Shown here: in pieces, positions 37,101 to 47,496 of the stretch
Position numbering within the stretch: position 1 is the stretch's first letter
Layout of the letters: each line of letters starts with the position of its first letter
Assembly (NCBI GenBank): GCA_001465935.1
Contig: LNKV01000003.1
Span: forward strand, 1,742,363 to 1,806,362
Reading direction: 5' to 3'
Length of the DNA stretch: 64,000 nucleotides
Source: Clarireedia homoeocarpa
Taxonomy: Eukaryota > Ascomycota > Leotiomycetes > Helotiales > Rutstroemiaceae
Translations under genes and position numbers: made by a program
The notes under the pieces: generated by a model
What the model was told of the DNA's origin: nothing
Databases searched by the model: none
What the model saw: the letters and a program-made list of their open reading frames with translations, nothing else

Positions 37101-37313
37101 GGGGCCTGCGAGGTCCGACGCGAAAGGTACGTTAAATGAATAGTGAATGATGGAATCTTGAGCATTTGGTGGCAGTATCGGCGACGGTGCATGTGTCGGC
37201 TTTGAGTGAGGCGTCGTCATTGAGGTCATACCAGGCATGGTCGGTCGCGACATGCTGAATCCAGGGCCCGACCAATGCCTCATATTGCCCCCAATATTGA
37301 CCAATTTATTCAT
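34142..37313 (-). CDS. Multi-KH-domain RNA-binding protein
   Basis: Five exons (minus): 37313-36807, 36752-36483, 36428-35967, 35914-35602 and 35547-34142; introns all 52-54 nt; 985 residues. The best KH core is HKRIIGIGGQHIQRIMKKH (canonical GxxG) in exon 5. Another is ELSLHTVVCGRSRKNIKMIE in exon 3, where the loop is degenerate (GRSR). Further KH-like repeats are visible (ASQRNMIRIQGVEGLHV; HRQLIARLKQIEEL). The last 180 residues are Ser/Asn/Gly-rich and disordered. Repeated KH proteins bind mRNA at ribosomes or in granules (Scp160/vigilin and Bicaudal-C types). Which orthology group this belongs to is not settled. The first intron (36753-36806) was chosen because it is the only phase-consistent join between exons 1 and 2. 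Confidence 0.88.
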
Positions 37314-40300
37314 CCTTGTTGTATTTTCCTCTATCGATCTCGACTTATCTCAACCACATAGACACTCGTAGACTTTGGACGCAGGTAGTTGTGGGCGGTT
37401 GTGGTGGTGGTGTGGTGGGAAGGTTGAGAGGGATGATGGTTCGAAGGAAAGCACACGAGTAGATATTTGGGGTAGGGTAGAAGACTAAGATAATGTAAGA
37501 GAAAGACTGGGCCACACCACCAGCTAATACTTTGATAACTAAGCACGCCCAAAGTAGAGTAGGTACTGCGGAAAGCGGTGCTATGTCGGCTTAGGATAAT
37601 TAAGCGAGAATTCTGGGAGGTGGAGGTGGAAAAGTCCGAAAAGGCTGTGAAGATTGAAGAACCTTGAAGAATTGTATTGGGAAACCTTGAAGAATTGTAT
37701 TTATATGGACAAAAATGGACGGACTACGATGCACCAAGGAAAGAGAGAAAGCGGCCAATGATACTAAGACCAATCCAAGAACCAAGGAACGGCGAAGGAG
37801 TGCATCCGTCACCGTTAGATCGAATCGAGGTGTACGAACAGCGAAAAGCGAAAAAGAAAAGCGTCTACATACCACGGATAGACAGATCCCCTAGAGTTCC
37901 AACCCTAGGTAGTTCCATGGGTGGGAGGAAGGTAAACGGGGAGCAAGACTGGCGGTTCTAGAAGTAAAAGTTCTTTCAGGTCATCTTGTCCGTTCTATCA
38001 CCAAAGAATTTCGGGGTTACTTTGACGAGAAGAAAACTGTGTAATAAGAGCAGGACACAAAGCTACAAGGGTATTGGATTTGGTATGGGCAGAGTATTCG
38101 CTGTACTTTTGTCGATGTTGTACAACTCCACGGCAACTCCACGGCCATTTGATATTGGGAGTCGTTATCACAGGTTACCATGAAAACCCGGCAGTATTAA
38201 TATATCATTGGTGATGTCGCAGTTCTCTGACATTTGCAGAAGCAAGGGCATGAACAATGGCCACGGTTAGTGATGCACGAAGGATACAAAGAAGATTCAC
38301 GGATCCATATTTTGATAAGCCTGGGTTCGGCTCGAGTACATACTGCGTATGATTCGACATATGGGTGGGTATGCCATTGGTGTGCTGTGAGGGCTATTGT
38401 GTGCGTGGATTGCGGGCTTTTCTCTTTCCACTCCACCATTCATATCAATTCACATCAACTCGAAATACCTCGTTCGCCATGTACTCGTAGCACTCGCAGT
38501 GAGTGGTGAGGTATGTTGTGGCATGGTATTGCATCGTATCGTATCGATCGTATCATGACCACATAACCCATCCTCCCCAAGCCGGTGTGCCGAGAAGGAG
38601 TGCCAAATGCCTGAGCGTGAATAGGAAGACTGGTAGACCAGCCGGACGGAGCTTATTAAGAGCATTTGCTAAATCGACTAACCATACTACTGTAGGTACT
38701 CGTCTGGAGAACCACTGGGCATCGATGAAGCAAAGCACGAAATAGCATACGCACGCATATCCACTAGCTGAGCCGAAATCCTCACAAACAAGGAACATAG
38801 AGGGGGAGTAGCACCCGCATGTTAGTACAAGTATGTACCAGTATCAAGTATGACGGACAGGCATTCTAGTCAGGTATTTTAAAAGCATTTAAGGAGAGAC
38901 TCGCAAGGGAGCACATCCATTGATGAAGAGGACTAGGTTCTTCCATGCAGCTGACACGATCTTCCCTCTCACCTACGCAAAACCCGTTATACAATCGAAG
39001 CATCTCGCATTCCCAATCCAAACATCCATGAGATCAGGTATTCACGATCCGCAATCCTAGAGAGAACCCACTACTTCTTACTTCGTACATACGTTAGGAT
39101 CTTCCTACTTCCCCGCTTTCTAGTCTACCTGCCCCCGTGCGTACTTGTGCTCTACCCGTGCGGAGAGTTATGTTGCAGAGAGTTATTTTGACTTCATAAA
39201 AGACACAGTTAGAGCCCTTTCTTCATCCGCCTCGGCGGGGAAGGGAATTTGTTTTGGTGGTGTACTGTACTGGACAATATAAACATCTTTTCCAAGAGAA
39301 AAGCCAGCTCAACCACCACCTTACTCGTAAAATATTCATTGCTTGGTACTCTCACCCATACACAAGACATCCATCTACCCACTTGACCCTACTCATACAA
39401 GTCCAAGTAATGAAGTGTGGCATACATACCGAGTACCCACAGACCCGAATCACCTACCCTCCCTTCCTGCTCTCCCTCTCCCTATTCCCCTTCGTCAAAC
39501 AAAAACCCCCCAAAAAAGCCCCTCCATTGAAACAACTCAAGTATGAACCAAATATCCATCCATCCATTTCATAATTTCCCATTCCCCTCTAACTTACAGT
39601 ACTTCAATTTGATATTCCGTACTTGGGCACAAACAAGAGAAGGAGAAGCGCTTCTTACTGTACAGTACTGTAAAGATCGCCAGGAACTTTCTTCCTACTC
39701 CTGTATAAGTAATGATCGACCTATCATACCACACAAACAAAACACGAACCCGCACTTCACTCACTAAAAATTGCTTCGCCTCACGATGACTTCATCTATA
39801 ACCCAACGTTCTAGACCCACGGGGAATCTTGGCTTTACCTCCGTAGCAGTTTCGACTAAGTAGGCCTTATTTGGTTGGTGCAAAGCTTGCTAGAGCTTTT
39901 GAACTGTGTATTCAATAGCTTTGCTTGGTAGCTCACAATTCAAATCTTATGCTTGGAAAACTTGGAAATATATATTTTATGCAGTGTAGCATGTGTGCAG
40001 CCAAACGTTAGAGAAATTCGGCACTTTGGCGATGGTAGTATTAATAAGGTTACATTATGTTTTGATTCTTTATTGTTCTGCAGCTCCATGTCTGACCAAC
40101 GTCGGTATTTTATCCAAAAACAGATCACTACTAGAGGGGCACAAGAAGCTTTTCCACTAAGAGGTTTCCCAAAAAGCTTCATGTCCCGTCCCTCTAGAAC
40201 TAGGTCCGTCCCAAAACCAAAATCTAGTACAAGATATTACCTACATGCGGCATCAACCACATGTGACTAGAAACAAGTACCTACTAACTCCTAAGACCAT

Positions 40301-40316
40301 AATCAATCATGATATT
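37314..40316. other. Intergenic, 3.0 kb
   Basis: No gene is supported. The left end holds the promoter of the KH gene, with a CA/CT-rich transcribed-strand leader near 37330-37450. Several short GTAC-containing palindromes occur around 39260 and 39655. The right end is the 3' flank of the next gene. Confidence 0.5.
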
Positions 40317-42965
40317 TTAACGGTAGACTTTTCTCGCAGTACTAGGAATTTCATCCGCGTAGATGAACACCGACCCTTCCCTCTCCCGGGGTCGCTCAAT
40401 CATAGTAGGTGGCCGTTGACTCTCAACCTCATAGTATCTGTCACCTTCAACTGCGGTTGCTTGTCGGCTACGCGGTATTATTTCCACAGGGCGAACACTA
40501 AACTCCCTAGGTGGAGGAGCCATAATTTCTCGGCGAACTTCAGGGTGAACACTAGAAGCATATTCCCTCGGCGGTGCCTCAGGACGTACACTTTGAAGTC
40601 TCCCCACATACTCTCTTGGCATTTCATATCTTAGTGCTTCAGGGCGAACACTTTGTGGACGAGACAGATACTCCCTTGGAGCTTCCTCAAAGTGGCTAAC
40701 TTGACGACGTTCAGTAGGAGCTCTGATTCTAATATATTCCTCGCCTGGAGGCGCCATTGCTGTTGGCCGGACAGAATATTCCCGTTCACGATAAGACCTA
40801 TATTCTGGATGGGCGTATTCTGGTTGTGTAATAACACGTCTTGGGGCTGCAAGTGCTGGAGACCTCCTGTATAAAACTCCGTCCTCTTCGTACGTTTCCA
40901 CAGGTGCACGCGAGGAAACCGTCCTGGTTGGTGCGCGCTCGTAGTAAACCTCACCGTCATGGTGTCTGATAGCTGGAGCAACTGATTGGCGAATGGGCGG
41001 TGCGGGTCCTGGGTCGATGTATTCGCGGCCATAGGCATCAACAACGATCCGGACGGGCTGTCTCGGCGGTCCCATTGGGACTGGTGACCGTCGTTCCCTC
41101 ATGATAGGTGATCGCGATCTTTCACGATCAGCTTCCGGCCGAACACTGGCACTGGGTAATACTGGTCGCTCTCTCTCCATATAGTATCTAGGCCCCTCGA
41201 TGACTTGTCGATCAAGTACAGCATGAGAGCCCTCTCTGATCGGTCGTGAATAGGGTAAAGCATAAACTGGAGATAGCTGTCTTCTCGTGTATTGTCCACC
41301 GCCGTCGATGCGCTGATATTCTACATCATCCCTCTCGAGTCGCTGGTAAATTGGCTCCGGCCGTCGTACGTCTGCGTAACGGTCTACATAGCGCTCTTCA
41401 TAACGTGGAGCCGCTCGCACCTCTTCATACCTCTTTGGCTCTTCATGAAGTGCTTCGACGGGTTCATACCTAGGCTCGTCATAATTAAGCTCCGAAGTAT
41501 ACTGTCCTGATTGTCGCTGCCTCTTCGGTGGTCTAGGTAAAGGTGCAACACCGAATGGTGAAGGTGAACGGGGCTCAGGTTTAATGTATGGTGAATCCGG
41601 TGTTTCGGCTTGACCACCATCAGCAGTCTTACGTCTCTTCTTTTTCCCTTTCTTCTTTTCCGAAGCCTTCGCTCCACTAGGTGAGTTCTCTACACTTGAA
41701 AGTCCTGGCGCGGTATTGCGCAGTGCGACTACTTGAGCTGGCTGCGCCTCGTTCTGTGGCAATGGATCGCGAAGGATAGGGGGATCCCTTGCCGTAGCCA
41801 GTGGGGAGACCCGAGCAGGTTGTGGTGCTACTGGAGATAAATCATGGGCTCTAACGACAGGGGCAGTATTGTTGTGACCAAGCGCTCTTTGCACATTATT
41901 CTCCGCTGCTGCCCTCGGTAACGCCGCTCTGTCAATAGTCTGCTGTGATGCCGCACTTTCAGATCCTGTGGTACTATCTTGGGAAGTACTAACCATGCCT
42001 GAAGGTCTACTTTGTTTGCTGCTGGTGTTTGTCGGTTCTTCGTGCGACTTCCCATGATAATCGTTAAAAGGTTGGCTGGGCGAATATGTATCCCGACCAG
42101 ATGGAGTGAACTGTGATTGTGAATGGCTTTGGGTTGCTAGATGATTATCTTTGGGTAGCGAAGTACCAGTCATGACCAAGTCATTGTCACCAATGTAATT
42201 GTTTGTAAGATTAACTTGAGCTGATGGCTCATATGCCGAGGCCTCACCGCGTACTTGACCACTGAGAGTTTCCTTGTGACTGTGTGATGAGCCAAATGGC
42301 TCTGGTGTGTCATGTTGACTGGAATAGAAAGAGTTCTCATCAAATGAATCGCTACCAGCACCCACGGAAGGTTCTACTTCCGCAGCCGTAGCAGGATGCA
42401 CTATAGTAAGTGCTTTTTGCAAAACTTCAGCAAGGTCAAAATTTGGGAGGGATTCAGATGTCTGAAGCAAAGCTTTCTGAGCCAGGCGATGTTGATCCAT
42501 TTGTTCCCTAAGCGCCCGTTCCAACCTCTGTCTCTGCAATTGTATTTCCGCTTTGATAAGATCATCGGATTTCTCCAAAAGAATTGGGTTTATCTCTGAC
42601 TTCATAGATTTGCCAGGCATTGAAGATGCCTGTGACTTAGGAAGGAGGCCGTTCATCGCAGCCGGACGATTATTGATTGGTGACATGTTGCTGTTGGAAA
42701 CGAATGACGATTCGTTAGCCGCCTGTGCATTCGCACGAGTTGTCGAAGTACTGGGCGATGATAGATTGTGCGCCGCATTGCTGCTCTGTTTCCCAACACC
42801 TACAAGGTGAGCAGGAATCTTGACGCGAGGATGAGTTCCTGCGAGGACAGCATCGCGAAAATGGATGATCTTCTCGTACTCTTTTATTTCACGGATATTG
42901 TCTGCTGTCAGTGTAACACCATTTGTGCCATTAGTTGGCACAAGAGCAACAGCCCCTTGGGCCAT
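40317..42965 (-). CDS. Large disordered hypothetical protein (882 aa)
   Basis: A single uninterrupted frame of 882 codons, starting MAQGAVALVPTNG. I do not recognise the family. The first ~60 residues look folded and conserved in style (TADNIREIKEYEKIIHFRDA, then HPRVKIPAHLVG). A helical, Gln/Arg-rich segment near residues 135-185 (KAEIQLQRQRLERALREQMD) could form a coiled coil. Residues 190-450 are Ser/Gln/Asn-rich. A strongly basic block (KKKGKKKRRK) near 455 is a likely nuclear signal. The C-terminal ~400 residues are rich in Arg, Tyr, Glu and Pro and carry loose repeats around (S)VRPEA and PREY. The length of the frame and codon regularity make it a real gene. A nuclear role is inference only. 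Confidence 0.8.
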   Translation of the reverse strand: MAQGAVALVPTNGTNGVTLTADNIREIKEYEKIIHFRDAVLAGTHPRVKIPAHLVGVGKQSSNAAHNLSSPSTSTTRANAQAANESSFVSNSNMSPINNRPAAMNGLLPKSQASSMPGKSMKSEINPILLEKSDDLIKAEIQLQRQRLERALREQMDQHRLAQKALLQTSESLPNFDLAEVLQKALTIVHPATAAEVEPSVGAGSDSFDENSFYSSQHDTPEPFGSSHSHKETLSGQVRGEASAYEPSAQVNLTNNYIGDNDLVMTGTSLPKDNHLATQSHSQSQFTPSGRDTYSPSQPFNDYHGKSHEEPTNTSSKQSRPSGMVSTSQDSTTGSESAASQQTIDRAALPRAAAENNVQRALGHNNTAPVVRAHDLSPVAPQPARVSPLATARDPPILRDPLPQNEAQPAQVVALRNTAPGLSSVENSPSGAKASEKKKGKKKRRKTADGGQAETPDSPYIKPEPRSPSPFGVAPLPRPPKRQRQSGQYTSELNYDEPRYEPVEALHEEPKRYEEVRAAPRYEERYVDRYADVRRPEPIYQRLERDDVEYQRIDGGGQYTRRQLSPVYALPYSRPIREGSHAVLDRQVIEGPRYYMERERPVLPSASVRPEADRERSRSPIMRERRSPVPMGPPRQPVRIVVDAYGREYIDPGPAPPIRQSVAPAIRHHDGEVYYERAPTRTVSSRAPVETYEEDGVLYRRSPALAAPRRVITQPEYAHPEYRSYREREYSVRPTAMAPPGEEYIRIRAPTERRQVSHFEEAPREYLSRPQSVRPEALRYEMPREYVGRLQSVRPEAPPREYASSVHPEVRREIMAPPPREFSVRPVEIIPRSRQATAVEGDRYYEVESQRPPTMIERPREREGSVFIYADEIPSTARKVYR

Positions 42966-43650
42966 GATGAAAGAGCGAACTATGAATCAACTGAGAATAC
43001 AGAAAGATTGACTTATTGACTCTGTCAATGTATTATGTAAAGGTCGAGCGAATGAGTGGGAGATCTGCTGCAAGTGTTAAATCGCAGGTTGTAAATGTTA
43101 TATAAAATCCTCGTACGGATTGTTCTTGTCGTAAGGATGTGGTTTGGGTTGAAAGTGTGTCGGCTGGAAATTGCTGAAATTTGGCGATCGCATATTGTTC
43201 GAGTCCGACAGGTCCATCGCTACAGCCACACCTTCTGTACGTTTCGTTTATCTACGAGTTCCACTTTCGTATACGTTGATCCATCACACGAACACCAATG
43301 GTTCTGCGATGCATGAGGCGTGTGGCGGGATCAAATATTGATTGAATTAAGTAGGCATCATCCTGTTGATCCATTCAATAACATAGCATCTCTCATGGCT
43401 GTTCACGAGATCATCGAGTTGAGAGTTCGCACACAACATGATCGCCGGCGATTTTCGAAATCTGTGCTCCTGTAAGTATACCAACCAGCACACAAAGACT
43501 TGAGCTGGCCCATAAATTAGTACATCTACACGCATTAGCTAAGGCTTGAACACCACACTATAACAGATCACAGTTGCTTTCTTCGCCGGATGACTCTTGA
43601 ATTCTTCATTCTTTCTACAGTAAGCATCGTTTATTGAGTAATGTTGATAA
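42966..43650. promoter_or_regulatory. Divergent intergenic region
   Basis: This stretch of 685 bp lies between the starts of the 882-aa protein gene (minus) and the longest form of the nucleotidase gene (plus). It should carry both promoters. No recognisable site was assigned. Confidence 0.4.
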
Positions 43651-43815
43651 ATGTACAATATCTCGAGGTGTATCAGAACTTACACCAAACCTCTCCTTCA
43701 ACCTAATCGTCTTGCTACATCTTGCGTCTGCATCATACGTAGAGGAACTACATCATCCATAACCAAAGCCGCTGCCAGAAATACATCCAATTTTCTTCAT
43801 CCCAAGAAACCAACA

Positions 43816-44677
43816 ATGGGGGACGCCACCACCGATTCAAGACCCGTATTCTTCTTCGATATTGACAATTGTGTAAGAGCACTTCCTCTCCAGGATTCTC
43901 TTGACCACTGCTAATTCATCCGGTGTCATCTAGCTCTATTCTAAAAGTTGGTTTGCACCAGTATTACTCAACCACTTGTCATCGATCTAACAAGATAACC
44001 ACAGGCAAGAATGTCCACGACCACATGACCGAACTCATCGACCAGTATTTTATGAAGCATCTGGAACTCAGTCGAGAAGATGCTTATAAACTACACCAAG
44101 ACTACTACCGGAACTACGGTCTAGCCATCGAAGGACTGGTACGCCACCACAAAATCGACGCACTGGAGTACAACCGTCAAGTAGACGACGCCGTGCCGTT
44201 AGAAGATATCCTTTCACCCGATCCTGAACTACGTAAGCTTCTGGGGGATATTGATAGATCTAAGGTTAAGCTATGGCTCTTTACCAATGCATATGTGAAC
44301 CACGGGAAGCGTGTGGTACGGCTCTTGGGCGTGGAAGATATGTTTGAAGGGATGACATTTTGCGACTATGCCCAAGAGAGGATAATTTGCAAACCCTACC
44401 AAGAAGCATTCGACAAGGCGATGAAGGAGGCTGGAGTGAAAAATGAGGAGGACTGCTATTTCGTTGGTGAGTATCTATCGACAAGAAACAATGACTTTCA
44501 CTAATGATCACAGATGACTCTGCACTGAACTGCCGCAAAGCCCAAGAAATTGGCTGGACCACAGCTCATTTACTTGAAGACGGAGTCACACCGCCTGCTG
44601 AGAAAGTATCCAAGTATCAAATCAGCACGTTGCAAGAACTAAGGTCGATCTTCCCACAGTTTTTCAACTCTTCATGA
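43816..44677 (+). CDS. HAD-family pyrimidine 5'-nucleotidase (Sdt1/Phm8 type)
   Basis: Exons 43816-43872, 43934-43946, 44005-44466 and 44514-44677; introns 61, 58 and 47 nt; 231 residues. HAD motif I is FFFDIDNCLY (Asp15 nucleophile, Asp17), motif II LWLFTNAYVNH, motif III lysine CKPYQEAF, motif IV FVDDSALNC, each rebuilt correctly across introns. Exon 2 is only 13 nt and supplies LYSK. The family dephosphorylates pyrimidine nucleoside monophosphates (Sdt1) or lysophosphatidate/NMP (Phm8). I start at MGDATTDSRPV, matching the usual start of the family. An in-frame ATG at 43651, directly after a TAA stop, would add 55 residues with ten basic and no acidic residues, a possible mitochondrial leader. 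Convergent with MED21, 283 bp apart. Confidence 0.92.
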
Positions 44678-44960
44678 TAGAAAGACCTTGATTTGGGGCG
44701 TGTACGTCAACTTGGGCGGCTTGGTTCGTTTCTTGACCGGCTAGAGAGAGAGAGCCACCCCAAGTACCCATTATAGAACAAATTAGACTAATTATATTAT
44801 GCCCTGCAAGATTTCCAGTCTTCTCAAACTCCAAGAGGGTATTAAATTTGCAAAACTCCTTGCGCCTTCCATGCCACCAGAATATCGGATCGTGTCACCA
44901 TGATGTGAATGGCTATTCCTCTTTTATTTTCCTCTTCTATTGTTCAGTATCGTTCGGCAT

Positions 44961-45497
44961 TCAAGGCCTTTTAACACTCCGTATAACGCTCTCCAATTTC
45001 TCCAATATAACCTCTTTTTCCTTCAACGCTTGCTTTCTCCGCGATTCTTCCTCTTTGAGTTCTTGCTCTAGCCGCTGAATAGTCTCGACTTGATCCTTCT
45101 CACTGGTTTCTAGTCCCGGCAAAACACTTATGAGACTTTCGATTTGTTGTTCTTTTAGGATAAGATCGCGCGCCAGTTCGAGTTGGCCGTCTTTGAATTG
45201 GTCTTCAGGTAGTGGATCAACTGTAACAGTATCAGCAACGATGACAAACACCAAAATGATTAGAAATCGCCATACCATCTTCAACTACTTTAGGTGCGCC
45301 CTCGCCGTTCTTTGTTTCTTTGCGGACGACGTCATTCTTTCCGACGCGCACAAGATCGTGGTGTTTATTCACCCATACAAGGGATGCGACGAATTGGAGA
45401 GCGAGCTATCAGATTTAGTAACAGCGTTTGTGAGCACGCAGTATGAGTAGCAAACCTCGTCAACAGCATCCTGGAGCTGCGTCAAGCGATCAGCCAT
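44961..45497 (-). CDS. med21: Mediator complex subunit 21 (Srb7)
   Basis: Three exons (minus): 45497-45456, 45405-45276 and 45220-44961; introns 50 and 55 nt; 143 residues, the normal length. The start [14 protein letters not shown] and [18 protein letters not shown] are the family signature, after which a linker and a long C-terminal coiled coil follow ([19 protein letters not shown] and onward). Med21 pairs with Med7 in the middle module of Mediator, the bridge between activators and RNA polymerase II, and is essential in yeast. The first intron sits inside the signature, so the frame tells exactly where it must be removed. It diverges from RRG7. Confidence 0.94.
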
Positions 45498-45845
45498 TTT
45501 TTATGCTGTTGGATATCCTGGAAGACAATCGGAGGGAGGGATTCTAAAGTTTGAGATGCAAGGCTGACAAGTTATCGTAGACTTTTGTGGGGTGACTAAG
45601 ATAAGCCTAGCTCATTGGACTAATCAGAAAGCGGCACAAGCACAGCCCTTGGCCAAAATAAATTTCCGTCCGCCTTCCAAAACTTTTTAAGACAAACAAG
45701 GCTCTATCACTGTGTTGTGCTTCATTCTCATCCTTTACATTGCTTGCAAGAATTGCATAGTCCTAGCCGTTCGTATTCTGCTTCTCTCTTTCATCATTGC
45801 GGAATCATGATAGTCACATGATTAAAGCAAACACAAATCACCTTC
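45498..45845. promoter_or_regulatory. Shared promoter region of MED21 and RRG7
   Basis: Only 348 bp separate the two start codons of a divergent pair, so the promoters must overlap or lie side by side. No TATA box or named site was identified with confidence. Confidence 0.5.
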
Positions 45846-46562
45846 ATGTTTTCGGTACGACCGCAACTACGTTTCTTCCAGCTCGGGAAGCAATTGCCGC
45901 GCAGATATCTTGCAAACAGTGCTATATCGGCTTCCAAAGAAGAATCAGAAGAATCGGAAGAATCGGAAGAATGGGAACTTTCTGAGTCAGAGAAAAAGGA
46001 GCATTATGACCTATCTAGTTTTCTAGAATATGCATCACGCAACAATATCGATACAAGCAGTACTCTATATGTAGGGACTCATTACGAGTATATAGTCAAA
46101 CAAGCACTGCAACGCCGGGGCATGTCACTGCAACAAGTGGGCGGGAGGTCCGATTGTGGGATCGACTTACTAGGGACATGGTCGTTGCCAACTGCACCTC
46201 AGCCATTGAAAGTCCTTATTCAGTGTAAAGCATTTGCTAATAAGATCAAACCTGCACAAGCACGGGAGCTGGAGGGAACTTTTGTAGGAGCTCCACCGGG
46301 ATGGAGAAATTCCAGTGTCCTCGCATTTCTAGTCTCCCAGCAAGCGGCTACGAAAGGTGTCAGAGAGGCTCTAGGTAGAAGTCGATGGCCAATGGGCTAT
46401 ATACTCTGCGAGCCGGGTGGCAGAATCTTGCAGATGCTTTGGAATCGAAAAGCTGCTGAGGAAGGTCTGGCAGGATTGCAGGTTGAATTGCAGTACGCTG
46501 GCGGTGACCTGAAAGAAAAGGAAGTCGTCTTAACTTACCAAGGAGCTATTATCAAGAACTGA
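45846..46562 (+). CDS. rrg7: RRG7-like mitochondrial protein with Mrr-type nuclease fold (DUF2034)
   Basis: A single exon of 238 residues. The N-terminus MFSVRPQLRFFQLGKQLPRR is a typical mitochondrial presequence (basic, no acids). An acidic linker made by short repeats (SEESEESEE) follows. The core has the layout of a PD-(D/E)xK nuclease of the Mrr type: a helix with Glu81 (THYEYIVKQAL), GGRSDCGIDLLG with Asp107, and LIQCKAF with Gln126-x-Lys128. The remainder (SSVLAFLVSQQAATKGVREAL, WPMGYILCEPGG) fits the family. Yeast Rrg7 is required for respiratory growth; its biochemical activity is not established to my knowledge. The retained D...QxK residues make activity on mitochondrial DNA plausible but unproven. 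Confidence 0.86.
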   Translation: MFSVRPQLRFFQLGKQLPRRYLANSAISASKEESEESEESEEWELSESEKKEHYDLSSFLEYASRNNIDTSSTLYVGTHYEYIVKQALQRRGMSLQQVGGRSDCGIDLLGTWSLPTAPQPLKVLIQCKAFANKIKPAQARELEGTFVGAPPGWRNSSVLAFLVSQQAATKGVREALGRSRWPMGYILCEPGGRILQMLWNRKAAEEGLAGLQVELQYAGGDLKEKEVVLTYQGAIIKN

Positions 46563-46862
46563 GACTCTGAGCGTCAATTTTTGGTATGGCATGTCTTCCT
46601 GCATTAATTCTCCGGGTCGGTTTGGAAATTTGCTCCTAGCTCGCGGGGCACGTAATTTGTTTCTGCCGCTAGTTTGTTGTGCCTTTGTCACAAATGACTA
46701 CATCGGCGCTGGATATGTGTCACTGGACGATTTCGAGATCCTATGACAAAATTATCTTGTACACAGATAACTCAACTCATGATATATCTGCCGCGCAATG
46801 AGGGTAAAATCCCCAAGCTTCCACTCCGCTCGCCTCGTCACTCAATTTCTGTAGTCACCAAC

Positions 46863-47142
46863 ATGTGTTACCAAACCATGCAAGTTTTTCGGTGCGGTCA
46901 TCACAGCTCGTCAGAAGATGTCGCATGCAGCGAGCCAAGCAATGGCTGTGGTGGTGTATTTTTGAGACAGGAGATTGAAGATTGCGAGGAGCTATGTGAA
47001 GTGAATATCATTGTTTATGGCATTTGAGTACGATCTAACAGCATCCTAGAGATGTCAGGAGGCTATGGAGGCTAAGGAGATGACGTCGGAGCCTGAGATG
47101 AAAGGGGAGGAGGATGAAGGGCCGTTGATCAAGGTCAGATAG
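46863..47142 (+). CDS. Small Cys-rich protein (76 aa), putative zinc binder
   Basis: Two exons: 46863-47000 and 47050-47142, with a 49-nt intron containing a CTAAC branch-like site and a TAG acceptor. The product starts MCYQTMQVFRCGHHSSSEDV; cysteines fall at positions 2, 11, 22, 29, 41, 45 and 48, with CGH and CEELCERC pairs that could bind zinc. The tail is Glu/Lys-rich. There is no signal peptide. Similar short fungal proteins starting with a Cys-Tyr and CGH pattern exist in my memory as unnamed proteins; the function is unknown. The frame is open 40 codons further upstream, but the start at 46863 fits the compact Cys-rich form. Support is the intron join that continues the Cys spacing. 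It follows RRG7 by 300 bp on the same strand. Confidence 0.6.
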
Positions 47143-47496
47143 GATACTCTGCAGGGGGTGAAAGGTGGTGGTATAACTACTGTTGAGTCCGGCTGAAGAA
47201 TAGAAACCAGGAGGTTCCGAAGCTGCTAAATGACGTCGTCGTTACTCTCAAGAGATGCATAATGGAGAAATAAGCAGGCTATTGGAAAGGTTAAAGAGGG
47301 TAACTATACAGGCCATCCGCCTATCTATGTTTATAGGTCTCTAAATTAGATGTCTTGAAGTACACTATACCGGAGGGCTTTCCTGCAAACATGATAAAGT
47401 GTATGCCAAAGGTGAACCCTTGGATCTATAGCGCAAGCAACTGGTTCGCAATCCCATCTCCTCAAGCAACCTTACAGAGATCTCATAGGATACCCC
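47143..47496. other. Tail-to-tail intergenic stretch
   Basis: This stretch of 354 bp lies between the convergent Cys-rich and HIT genes. Nothing recognised. Confidence 0.5.
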
